Below, piece after piece: positions 1 through 5,950 of a DNA stretch of 6,264 bases. Each line of letters starts with the position of its first letter. The stretch's first letter is position 1. Source of the stretch: an uncultured Clostridia bacterium (lineage in GTDB: Bacteria; Bacillota; Clostridia; Christensenellales; Borkfalkiaceae). The notes under the pieces were generated by a model, which saw nothing but the letters and a program-made list of their open reading frames with translations, ran no database searches and had not been told where the DNA came from. The position numbers were made by a program, and so were the translations under genes. Location of the stretch: the NCBI GenBank assembly GCA_900557285.1, contig USSJ01000080.1, positions 1 through 6,264 on the forward strand, written 5' to 3'.

Positions 1-926
1 GTATTTACGGCGAGAAATTGAAAAAAGATTTCCCTGCAGCGGAAATTTGTGTCGTGAAAGCCGGTGAACGGAATAAAAATAAGACTACGTTATTTCAGAT
101 TCTGGACAAAATGCTGCAAGCGCAGCTGCACCGCAATTCGGTGGTGGCGGCGGTCGGCGGCGGTGTCGTGGGGGACATGGCAGGGTTTGCGGCATCCGTG
201 TACATGCGCGGAACGAGGCTCGTGCAGATCCCGACAACGTTGCTGGCACAGGTGGACAGTTCCGTGGGCGGAAAGACAGCGATCGACTACGGCGGCGTGA
301 AAAATGTGTTGGGAGCATTTTATCAGCCGGAATATGTTTTTTGCGATCCCATGTTTTTGAAAACACTGCCTGCCCGCGAGTTGAAGTGCGGTTGGGGTGA
401 AATTATAAAAACGGGTGTTTTGGACGCAAAAATCGGGGATCGTATTCTTGAAAATCAATCGAAATTGTCGGATATGGCTTTTTTGAAAGAGATCATTGCG
501 GATTGCGTTCGGTTCAAAGCGAATGTCGTGGAGCAGGACGAAACGGAGCGGAGCGGACTTCGGAAATGTCTGAATTTGGGGCACACGACGGGGCACGCTC
601 TCGAACTGGAATACGGCAGACGTTCACACGGGGAATATGTTCTCATCGGAATGTGGCTGGAAAGTCTGATCGCCGAGCGGGAGAATGTGAGTACGGCAGA
701 AAATTCTCAGCGTGTGAGAGCGCTTGTCGCATTGGCGGAAAAGAAAATTCCGACCTTTAAGAATGTTGTTTCGGTCGTAAAATATGCGTTGCTGGATAAA
801 AAGAATTCGGAAAAGGGAATTGTTTCCATGATCTTGTCAAAGGCGCGCGGGGAATATACGGAATATACTCTTTCGGCGGACCGGTATGCGGAATACCTGG
901 CATTGTTGCAGGAGAAACGCTCATGA
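1..926 (+). CDS. aroB: 3-dehydroquinate synthase AroB, 5'-truncated by window edge
   Basis: AroB is a cytoplasmic NAD- and divalent-metal-dependent enzyme that cyclises DAHP to 3-dehydroquinate, the second step of the shikimate pathway. The reading frame is open from base 3 with no start in view. About 307 codons are visible against roughly 350 for the family, so some 45 N-terminal residues lie upstream. Visible family motifs are the NAD-binding stretch GGGVVGDMAGF (from about base 156), PTTLLAQVDSSVGGK (231-275), and the three metal ligands: Glu in GWGEIIKTG (399-401), His in NLGHTTGHALE (582-584) and His in SHGEYVLIGM (627-629). The DKK motif of the C-terminal domain is present near base 800. 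The gene ends in TGA that overlaps the aroA ATG (ATGA, 923-926), so translation of the two is probably coupled. The TTG at 18 lies inside the conserved fold and is not the start. Confidence 0.96.
   Translation, partial: IYGEKLKKDFPAAEICVVKAGERNKNKTTLFQILDKMLQAQLHRNSVVAAVGGGVVGDMAGFAASVYMRGTRLVQIPTTLLAQVDSSVGGKTAIDYGGVKNVLGAFYQPEYVFCDPMFLKTLPARELKCGWGEIIKTGVLDAKIGDRILENQSKLSDMAFLKEIIADCVRFKANVVEQDETERSGLRKCLNLGHTTGHALELEYGRRSHGEYVLIGMWLESLIAERENVSTAENSQRVRALVALAEKKIPTFKNVVSVVKYALLDKKNSEKGIVSMILSKARGEYTEYTLSADRYAEYLALLQEKRS
910..914 (+). promoter_or_regulatory. Ribosome binding site of aroA
   Basis: AGGAG lies inside the last codons of aroB, 8 bases before the aroA ATG at 923. Its good match and spacing support the overlapping ATGA start rather than a later one. 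Confidence 0.75.
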
Positions 927-2170
927 GGATCGAAAGGAAGGAAACATTTTGCGGGATTTTTCAAATTCCCGGGGATAAATCCATCACACATCGGGCGGTC
1001 ATGTTCAATGCGGCGGCGGAGGGCAGTGCCGTAGTCACGAATGCGCTTCTCGGGGAAGATTGTCTTTCGACGATCGCGTGTATGCGTGCGCTCGGGGCGG
1101 ATATCCGCACGGAAGGTGGAACGGTATATGTGACCGGTACGAAAAAATTCCGCGACGCGGAATGTGATTGCGGAAACAGCGGCACGACGATGCGGCTTTT
1201 GATGGGGTTGACTGCGGGCAGAAATATCAACGTAAAATTTACGGGCGATGCATCCCTTTCCAAGCGCCCGATGGAGCGGGTCGCCGCGCCTTTGAGGCTT
1301 CTCGGTGCGGACGTGCAAACGACGAACGGCACAGCGCCCGTATATGTGCGGCGCAGTGTCCTGAAAGGCTGCGAAGTGGATACGAAGGTCGCCAGCGCGC
1401 AGGTCAAGAGTGCCCTGATACTGGCGGCGCTCGGCGCGGACGGAAAGACGACAGTCTGCGAACCGTTGAAGTCGCGCGATCATACGGAGCGTATGCTCGC
1501 CGCGATGGGGGCGGACATTCACACGGAAGGAAACCGCGTTACGGTCGGAAAGAGCGATTTGCATTGTGTGGACGTAGATGTGCCCGCCGACATATCGAGT
1601 GCGGCGTACTTTATGGCGCTGGGAGCGTTGCTGGGCGAGACCGTCTGCAAAAATGTGGGAGTCAATCCCACCCGCACGGGAATTTTAAAGGTGTTTGACC
1701 GCATGAATGTGCGTTATTTTCTGGAAAACGAACGCACGGTATGCGGGGAACCTGTGGCGGACATACGGGTAAAGAAGTCGGCGCTTCGCGCTGTAAAGTT
1801 GGAACGGGACATCATGCCGTCGCTGATCGACGAATTGCCTGTGATCGCGGTGCTCTGCGCGTTTGCGGAAGGCGAAAGCGTGATCCGCGGAGCGGAGGAA
1901 CTTCGCGTCAAAGAGAGCGATCGGATCGAAACGACGGCAAACATGCTGAATGCTCTGGGCGGCGATTGCAAGGCGTTGCCGGATGGATTTGTGATCAGAG
2001 GAAAGGAGAGCCTTCGGGGCGGGACTGTGGATGCGTGTGCCGATCACAGGATTGCGATGAGCGGCGCGGTTGCGCTGACGGCGAGCGAGGAAGGCGGAGA
2101 GATCAAGGGTGCGGAATGCGTCAATATTTCCTTTCCGCAGTTTTATTCCATGCTTTCCAAAGCGAAATAG
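923..2170 (+). CDS. aroA: 3-phosphoshikimate 1-carboxyvinyltransferase (EPSP synthase), class II-like
   Basis: EPSP synthase transfers the enolpyruvyl group of PEP to shikimate-3-phosphate in the cytoplasm, giving EPSP, the precursor of chorismate. The protein is 415 residues, within the family range. Landmarks in order are IPGDKSITHR (15-24, with substrate-binding Lys19, Ser20, Arg24), CGNSGTTMRLLMG (83-95), GDASLSKRPMERV (108-120), SAQVK (158-162), RDHTE (185-189), NPTR (248-251), LIDELP with catalytic Asp303, RVKESDRI with Glu331 (328-335) and DHRIAM (374-379). The four short motifs GDKS, SAQ-x-K, R-x-HxE and N-x-TR are those used to define class II EPSP synthases, which are generally less sensitive to glyphosate than class I. 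At the site equal to E. coli Gly96 it keeps Gly87, and at the Pro101 position it has Leu92. It overlaps aroB by 4 bases and is followed by 60 bases before aroE. Confidence 0.97.
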   Translation: MRIERKETFCGIFQIPGDKSITHRAVMFNAAAEGSAVVTNALLGEDCLSTIACMRALGADIRTEGGTVYVTGTKKFRDAECDCGNSGTTMRLLMGLTAGRNINVKFTGDASLSKRPMERVAAPLRLLGADVQTTNGTAPVYVRRSVLKGCEVDTKVASAQVKSALILAALGADGKTTVCEPLKSRDHTERMLAAMGADIHTEGNRVTVGKSDLHCVDVDVPADISSAAYFMALGALLGETVCKNVGVNPTRTGILKVFDRMNVRYFLENERTVCGEPVADIRVKKSALRAVKLERDIMPSLIDELPVIAVLCAFAEGESVIRGAEELRVKESDRIETTANMLNALGGDCKALPDGFVIRGKESLRGGTVDACADHRIAMSGAVALTASEEGGEIKGAECVNISFPQFYSMLSKAK

Positions 2171-2220
2171 CGTCGGACCATGAAATGTTGAAAAAGTATG
2201 CGGAAATTTTACGGAAAAAC

Positions 2221-2225
2221 GGAGG
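2221..2225 (+). promoter_or_regulatory. Ribosome binding site that fixes the aroE start
   Basis: GGAGG sits 5 bases before the ATG at 2231. An earlier in-frame ATG at 2198 has no comparable purine box, so this site decides the start in favour of 2231. Confidence 0.75.
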
Positions 2226-2230
2226 CGGAT

Positions 2231-3028
2231 ATGTTAAAACTTGCTTTGATAGGAAAGGATGTTTCGAAATCGGACAGCGCAAAAATGCATACGTTTGATC
2301 TGAAAGAAATGGGTAGCGGCTGCACGTATGAGCTGATTTCGCTGGCAAAAGAGGATTTTGACAGCTGTGCGAAGAAACTTTTGGCGGAATATGACGCATT
2401 CAACGTAACGATTCCGTATAAATTGGATATCATCCCGTACCTGAAAGAATTAAAAGGGGATGCCAAGACGTTCGGCGCGGTAAACCTGGTCAAGGACGGG
2501 ATGGGATACAATACGGACGGCGAAGGTTTTATGCTGATGCTGAAGAACAACGGCATAGAGGTTGAAGGGAAAAAAGTATTGGTACTGGGCGCCGGCGGTG
2601 CAGGCAGGAGCGTGGTAAAAAAACTTTCCGATGCAGGGGCGCAGGTATTTGTGTATGATCTGAAAACAGAAAATGCACAGGAGCTTCAGCGCGAGTTCGG
2701 CAATCTGAAGGTTTTAAAGCAGCTTTCCCCGGAAGATTATTTTATGATCGTAAACGTGACGGGTGTTGGGATGCATAAAACGGAAGGAAAATCTCCGGTG
2801 GGCGAGGATATTCTGTCGCGGTGTGAAACGGCAGTCGATCTTATATATGTTCCCCGCAAGAGTGAATTTTTGCGGATCGCGGAGACGCTCGGCAAGAAGA
2901 TCGTAAACGGGGAAGGCATGTTGTTTTACCAGGCATATTACGGAGATTGTATTTTGCTGGGGCGTGATCCGGATGCGGCGGAAGCGAAAAAACTGTTTGA
3001 GGAATACCGGAAAAAATTTGCGGATTAA
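2231..3028 (+). CDS. aroE: Shikimate dehydrogenase (NADP-dependent), somewhat divergent
   Basis: AroE reduces 3-dehydroshikimate to shikimate with NADPH in the cytoplasm. From the ATG at 2231 the protein is 265 residues, normal for the family, and begins MLKLALIGKDVSKS, which aligns directly with the usual N-terminus. The in-frame ATG at 2198 would add 11 residues without a good ribosome binding site. Substrate-site residues are Ser14 and Ser16, NVTIPYK with catalytic Lys64 (58-64), Asn85 in GAVN and Asp96 in YNTDGEG (93-99). The Rossmann glycine motif GAGGAGRS is at 120-127. The C-terminal GEGMLFYQA motif includes the conserved Gln. Several usually conserved positions differ: the S-x-S-P-x-x-H box reads SDSAKMH with Lys13 and Ala17 in place of the usual His and Pro, and the common NTTPxGM loop reads NVTGVGM. 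The catalytic set is intact, so AroE activity is expected; a quinate/shikimate dehydrogenase is a less likely alternative. Confidence 0.92.
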   Translation: MLKLALIGKDVSKSDSAKMHTFDLKEMGSGCTYELISLAKEDFDSCAKKLLAEYDAFNVTIPYKLDIIPYLKELKGDAKTFGAVNLVKDGMGYNTDGEGFMLMLKNNGIEVEGKKVLVLGAGGAGRSVVKKLSDAGAQVFVYDLKTENAQELQREFGNLKVLKQLSPEDYFMIVNVTGVGMHKTEGKSPVGEDILSRCETAVDLIYVPRKSEFLRIAETLGKKIVNGEGMLFYQAYYGDCILLGRDPDAAEAKKLFEEYRKKFAD

Positions 3029-3053
3029 AAGAAAAATATACGAAACAGAAAAA

Positions 3054-3058
3054 AGGAG
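3054..3058 (+). promoter_or_regulatory. Ribosome binding site of aroQ
   Basis: AGGAG lies within an A-rich leader, 9 bases before the ATG at 3068. The rest of the 39-base gap after aroE (3029-3067) is almost entirely purine. I see no hairpin or convincing promoter in it, so aroQ is probably read from the same transcript as aroE. Confidence 0.7.
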
Positions 3059-3067
3059 AAGGGATCC

Positions 3068-3484
3068 ATGAAACTGCTGATTCTCAACGGTGTGAACCTG
3101 AACATGACGGGCAGGCGCGAGCAGGGCGTATACGGCACGCAGACGCTGGAAGATATCAATGCGGAAATTGCGGCGTATTGCAAGGCGCGCGGAGCGGAAT
3201 GCGAATTTTACCAGACCAATCTGGAAGGAGAGATCTGCACGAAGATACAGACAAGCGATGCGGACGGGATCATCCTGAATGCGGGTGCATTTACGCATTA
3301 TAGCTATGCGATCCGCGACGCGATCGCGTCGGTGAATACACCTGTCGTGGAAGTGCATATGTCCAATGTTCACAAAAGGGAAGAGTTTCGGCACACGTCG
3401 GTCATTTCGGAAGTCTGTCGCGGTACGATTTTAGGGTTCGGCAAAAACAGTTACATTTTGGCAGCGGAGAGCTTTTTATTATGA
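3068..3484 (+). CDS. aroQ: 3-dehydroquinate dehydratase, type II
   Basis: This is the small type II dehydroquinase, normally a dodecamer, which removes water from 3-dehydroquinate to give 3-dehydroshikimate by trans elimination through an enolate. The length of 138 residues is a little under the usual 140-150. Signature residues are NGVNLNMTGRR (7-17, with active-site Arg17), the catalytic base Tyr22 in VYG, QTNLEGEI (49-56), Asn71 and catalytic His77 in LNAGAFTHYSYAIRDAI, His97 in EVHMSNVH, and Arg108 in REEFRH. The common NGPNLN motif has Val in place of Pro. An AGGAG box at 3054-3058, 9 bases before the ATG, supports the start. A 39-base purine-rich gap separates it from aroE, and its TGA overlaps the aroK ATG. 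It is unrelated to the type I enzyme AroD. Confidence 0.97.
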   Translation: MKLLILNGVNLNMTGRREQGVYGTQTLEDINAEIAAYCKARGAECEFYQTNLEGEICTKIQTSDADGIILNAGAFTHYSYAIRDAIASVNTPVVEVHMSNVHKREEFRHTSVISEVCRGTILGFGKNSYILAAESFLL

Positions 3485-4002
3485 ATATTGTACTTTGCGG
3501 AATGATGGGAGCAGGCAAGACGACGGTCGGGATCCGCATTTCCGAGCTGAGCGGAATGCGTTGGTATGATACGGACGATCTGATCACGCAGAGGTACGGG
3601 AACATACCTGGCATTTTTGAATTTTACGGAGAAGCGCGGTTTCGCGAAATTGAAACGGAAGTTGTCCGCAGCGTGGCGGGAGAAGAGAATTGCGTGATAT
3701 CGACGGGCGGCGGATGCGTGCTGAAACCGGAAAATTCGGCGGCATTCAAGGCAGGCGGCGGAAAAATAGTTTTTCTGAAAGTGGATATCCATGTATTGTT
3801 TGAGCGGACAGGGCATACGGGAGACGAGCGTCCGCTTTTGAAAAACACGACGTTTGAAAAGATGAAGCATCTGCTCGATCAGAGAACGCCTGTCTATGAA
3901 GGATGTGCGGATTATACCGTAGACACGAACGGCATGAGTATAGACGAGGTGGCGCGGGATATTTTAAAAAAGTTTGAAATTCCCGTGCGGAGCGAAAAAT
4001 GA
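3481..4002 (+). CDS. aroK: Shikimate kinase
   Basis: AroK phosphorylates shikimate at the 3-hydroxyl using ATP, a cytoplasmic step that makes the substrate of the EPSP synthase encoded upstream. The protein is 173 residues, typical of this P-loop NMP-kinase-like family. Visible motifs are Walker A GMMGAGKT (7-14), DTDDLI with Asp30 and Asp32 (shikimate and Mg contacts), FREIE with Arg55, the GGG shikimate-binding loop at 76-78, the lid arginine Arg117 in ERPLL, and RTPVYE with Arg135 (135-140). The start overlaps the aroQ stop by 4 bases, with GGAGA at 3466-3470 some 10 bases upstream. The stop overlaps the next gene's ATG in the same way. Gluconate kinase is a relative but lacks this motif set; the aro context settles the call. 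Confidence 0.96.
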   Translation: MNIVLCGMMGAGKTTVGIRISELSGMRWYDTDDLITQRYGNIPGIFEFYGEARFREIETEVVRSVAGEENCVISTGGGCVLKPENSAAFKAGGGKIVFLKVDIHVLFERTGHTGDERPLLKNTTFEKMKHLLDQRTPVYEGCADYTVDTNGMSIDEVARDILKKFEIPVRSEK

Positions 4003-4709
4003 GCACGGTTCTGGTCACGGGCGGATCGCGCGGTATCGGCAGGGCGATTTGTGTTTCGTTCGCAAAAGCGGGGTACGATATAGCTTTTTGCTATCAAAAG
4101 GATGAGAAAGGCGCGAAAGAAACGCTGGAACTTATCCGAAAAGCAGGCGCAGATGCAAGCGTATTCTGCTGTGACGTTTCGGATGAAAAACAGGTGGAAG
4201 AAATGTTTTCATCCGTGTTCGGGCTGGAAATATTGGTGAACAACGCAGGGATAGCTTCTTTCGGTTTGATCCAGGACATGCCGCTTTCCGAGTGGAACAG
4301 GGTATTTTCGGTAAATATGACGGGCGCTTTTTTATGCACGCGCGCGGCGATCCCGAAGCTGCGCAGCCGCGGAGGCTGCATCATCAACGTCTCGTCCATG
4401 TGGGGGGAAGTCGGAGCGTCGTGCGAAGCGGCGTATTCGGCGAGCAAAGCTGCGTTGATCGGGTTTACGAAAGCGGCGGCAAAGGAATTGGGGCCTTGCG
4501 GGATCCGCGTCAACGCAGTTTCCTGCGGCATGATCGAAACGCGGATGAATTCTCGTTTTTCAGCCGAAGAAGTGGCGGCGTTTACGGATCCGATCCCTTT
4601 GAAAAGACAGGGATCGCCCGAAGAAGTTGCTCAGGCGGTTCGCTTTCTTGCAGAAAACAGATATATAACGGGTGAGATCCTGCGCGTGAACGGCGGCGCG
4701 GTGATCTGA
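3999..4709 (+). CDS. SDR-family oxidoreductase, probable EF-P 5-aminopentanone reductase (YmfI-like)
   Basis: This is a classical FabG-like short-chain dehydrogenase of 236 residues. Visible are the cofactor motif TGGSRGIG (7-14), NNAG (81-84), and the catalytic tetrad Asn106, Ser133, Tyr146 and Lys150 (YSASK). The C-terminal ITGEILRVNGG is normal for the group. The block around the active site, SSMWGEVGASCEAAYSASKAALIGFTK split at 132-141 and 142-158, resembles clostridial proteins annotated as EF-P 5-aminopentanone reductase more than housekeeping FabG. In B. subtilis that enzyme (YmfI) reduces the 5-aminopentanone group on EF-P to 5-aminopentanol. This assignment rests on remembered family pattern, not a search. 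FabG (3-oxoacyl-ACP reductase) or another ketoreductase remains possible; no fatty-acid genes are nearby. One oddity is Cys176 where most relatives have the Pro of the PG motif. It is coupled to aroK by an ATGA overlap, with GGAG at 3989-3992. Confidence 0.9.
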   Translation: MSTVLVTGGSRGIGRAICVSFAKAGYDIAFCYQKDEKGAKETLELIRKAGADASVFCCDVSDEKQVEEMFSSVFGLEILVNNAGIASFGLIQDMPLSEWNRVFSVNMTGAFLCTRAAIPKLRSRGGCIINVSSMWGEVGASCEAAYSASKAALIGFTKAAAKELGPCGIRVNAVSCGMIETRMNSRFSAEEVAAFTDPIPLKRQGSPEEVAQAVRFLAENRYITGEILRVNGGAVI

Positions 4710-4717
4710 AAAAAGCC

Positions 4718-4748
4718 TGCCGCCGCACCGATGTTCGGTGCGGCGGCA
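4718..4748 (+). terminator. Perfect 14-bp GC-rich hairpin ending the aro operon, probable terminator
   Basis: The arms 4718-4731 and 4735-4748 are exact reverse complements (TGCCGCCGCACCGA against TCGGTGCGGCGGCA) with a 3-base TGT loop. The hairpin begins 8 bases after the SDR stop codon. On the + strand the stem is followed by AAAAttctta rather than a clean T-run. On the - strand it is followed by GGC and then six Ts (complement of 4709-4714). It may therefore work in both directions, or more strongly against antisense transcription. The position at the end of a six-gene run supports a terminator or mRNA 3'-end stabiliser. Confidence 0.7.
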
Positions 4749-4853
4749 AAAATTCTTATAAAGAAATAAAAAATTTTTTCATAAAAAAAGGTTTTCGGTA
4801 GGTTTCGTCGAAATTATTATTGTGCAGGAAATTTGCGGAGCAAAGGGAAAAAC
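4749..4853 (+). promoter_or_regulatory. AT-rich intergenic region, putative promoter of dgt-dnaG
   Basis: This stretch separates the hairpin from the dgt leader and is strikingly richer in A and T than the flanking genes. It contains A6T6 (4768-4779), then CAT and A7 (4783-4789), which could act as an UP-element-like or curved segment. TATTAT at 4815-4820 differs from the -10 consensus at one position. With 17-base spacing the -35 would be TTTTCG at 4792-4797, a poor match, so the promoter call is tentative. GGTTTTCG (4790-4797) and GGTTTCG (4801-4807) start 11 bases apart, and TTTCGTCGAAA (4803-4813) is a palindrome around a central T. Confidence 0.4.
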
Positions 4854-4863
4854 AGGAAGGGGG
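4854..4863 (+). promoter_or_regulatory. Ribosome binding site that fixes the dgt start
   Basis: AGGAAGGGGG ends 5 bases before the ATG at 4869. This strong purine box selects that ATG over an in-frame TTG at 4833, which has no comparable site and would add 12 residues not expected for the family. Confidence 0.75.
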
Positions 4864-4868
4864 TAAAA

Positions 4869-5903
4869 ATGCGCCGTTTCGATATCAAGGAGCGTACATA
4901 CAAATCGGAAGAGATGTTTCTTTCGGAATATGCCTGCAAATCCAGGGATACAAAGGGCAGGGAGAGGGAAGAGATGCCCTGCAACATGCGTACGGATTTT
5001 CAGCGCGACCGTGACAGGATCATATACAGCAAAGCCTTTTTGCGGTTGAAAAATAAGACACAGGTATTTTTTTCGCCGGAAGGCGATCATTTCCGTACGC
5101 GCATGACGCACACCATCGATGTTTCGCAGATTGCGCGTTCGATCGCGCGGTCTTTGGCTTTGAATGAAGATCTGGCGGAAGCGATCGCTTTGGGACATGA
5201 CTTGGGGCATACTCCGTTCGGGCATGCGGGCGAGCGCGTTGTGAATTCGCTGTCGCCGAACGGTTTTTCGCACAATGTGCAGTCGCTTCGTGTCGTGGAC
5301 GTGTTGGAGAAAGAAGGAAGAGGTCTGAATCTGACTTTTGAAGTGCGCGACGGGATATTGAATCATAAAAAAAGCGGCAATCCTGCGACATTGGAAGGAA
5401 AAGCGGTTTCGTTGGCGGATCGGATCGCCTATGTGAATCATGATATCGAGGACGCGATCCGTGCGGGGCTTTTGCGGGCGGAGGATCTTCCGAAAGAAGA
5501 TGTGGCAGTGCTGGGAGCGAGCTCGCGGGATCGGATCAACACCATGATCACGTCCATTTATGAAAACAGTGAAGGGAAGAACCGCGTCGCGATGGGCGAG
5601 CGGGAAGCGAAAGCGCTGGAAAATCTGCGGGCGTTCATGTTTGACAAGGTTTACATTACGCCGACGTCCATGAAAGAGGAAGAGCGGGCAAAGCGAATGC
5701 TTTCGGGAATGTACGAATATTTCAAAGCAAACAAGGACAGACTTCCGGCATTTTATCTGGCGCTTTCGGAGAGGTATCCGCTGGAACAGGTGATTTGCGA
5801 TTACCTTTCGTCCATGACGGACAAGTTTGCGATAGCGGTATTTGAATATATATTTGTTCCGCGCAGCTGGGCGTTGACGGAAAAAGACATCGAAGAGATC
5901 TGA
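4869..5903 (+). CDS. dgt: Deoxyguanosinetriphosphate triphosphohydrolase-like HD protein
   Basis: Members of this HD-domain family hydrolyse dGTP (some also other dNTPs) to the deoxynucleoside and tripolyphosphate, so the likely role is dNTP pool control in the cytoplasm. The protein is 344 residues, matching the short form common in Gram-positive and many other bacteria rather than the roughly 500-residue E. coli Dgt. The metal-binding HD set is visible: His81 in FRTRMTHTIDV, His110-Asp111 in ALGHDLGHTPFGHAGE, and Asp184 in LADRIAYVNHD. The conserved SPEGDHFRTRMTH stretch (69-81) and the C-terminal SMTDKFAI segment (about 320-327) fit the family. Substrate preference cannot be read from the sequence. 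The gene lies 47 bases before dnaG in the same direction, an arrangement common in clostridia, which suggests co-expression of nucleotide pool control with the replication primase. Confidence 0.93.
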   Translation: MRRFDIKERTYKSEEMFLSEYACKSRDTKGREREEMPCNMRTDFQRDRDRIIYSKAFLRLKNKTQVFFSPEGDHFRTRMTHTIDVSQIARSIARSLALNEDLAEAIALGHDLGHTPFGHAGERVVNSLSPNGFSHNVQSLRVVDVLEKEGRGLNLTFEVRDGILNHKKSGNPATLEGKAVSLADRIAYVNHDIEDAIRAGLLRAEDLPKEDVAVLGASSRDRINTMITSIYENSEGKNRVAMGEREAKALENLRAFMFDKVYITPTSMKEEERAKRMLSGMYEYFKANKDRLPAFYLALSERYPLEQVICDYLSSMTDKFAIAVFEYIFVPRSWALTEKDIEEI

Positions 5904-5950
5904 AGCCTGGCGGTCGGAAGGGATAGCGGAAACAGAGGAATGAGGGATAT

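Noticed and set aside
18..20. TTG as the aroB start.
   Set aside because: The frame is open to the window edge and the protein from here lacks about 50 residues of the conserved N-terminal NAD-binding domain.
707..1564. Open frame of 285 codons on the minus strand opposite aroB and aroA.
   Set aside because: Antisense to two well-supported genes; Arg-rich low-information protein with no domain I can recognise.
2198..2230. Earlier in-frame ATG for aroE.
   Set aside because: No good ribosome binding site, and the family N-terminus begins at the ATG at 2231, which has GGAGG 5 bases upstream.
2185..2298. Possible small gene starting ATG at 2185 between aroA and aroE (about 37 codons).
   Set aside because: Mostly overlaps aroE out of frame, no ribosome binding site, no recognisable protein features.
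4691..4725. Alternative pairing of CGGCGGC (4691-4697) with GCCGCCG (4719-4725) that could act as an antiterminator to the 4718-4748 hairpin.
   Set aside because: Only 7 bp against a 14-bp perfect stem, and the upstream segment codes for the conserved C-terminal NGG of the SDR, so the complementarity is probably chance.
4833..4868. Upstream TTG start for dgt.
   Set aside because: The ATG at 4869 follows a strong AGGAAGGGGG box; the added residues are not typical of the family.
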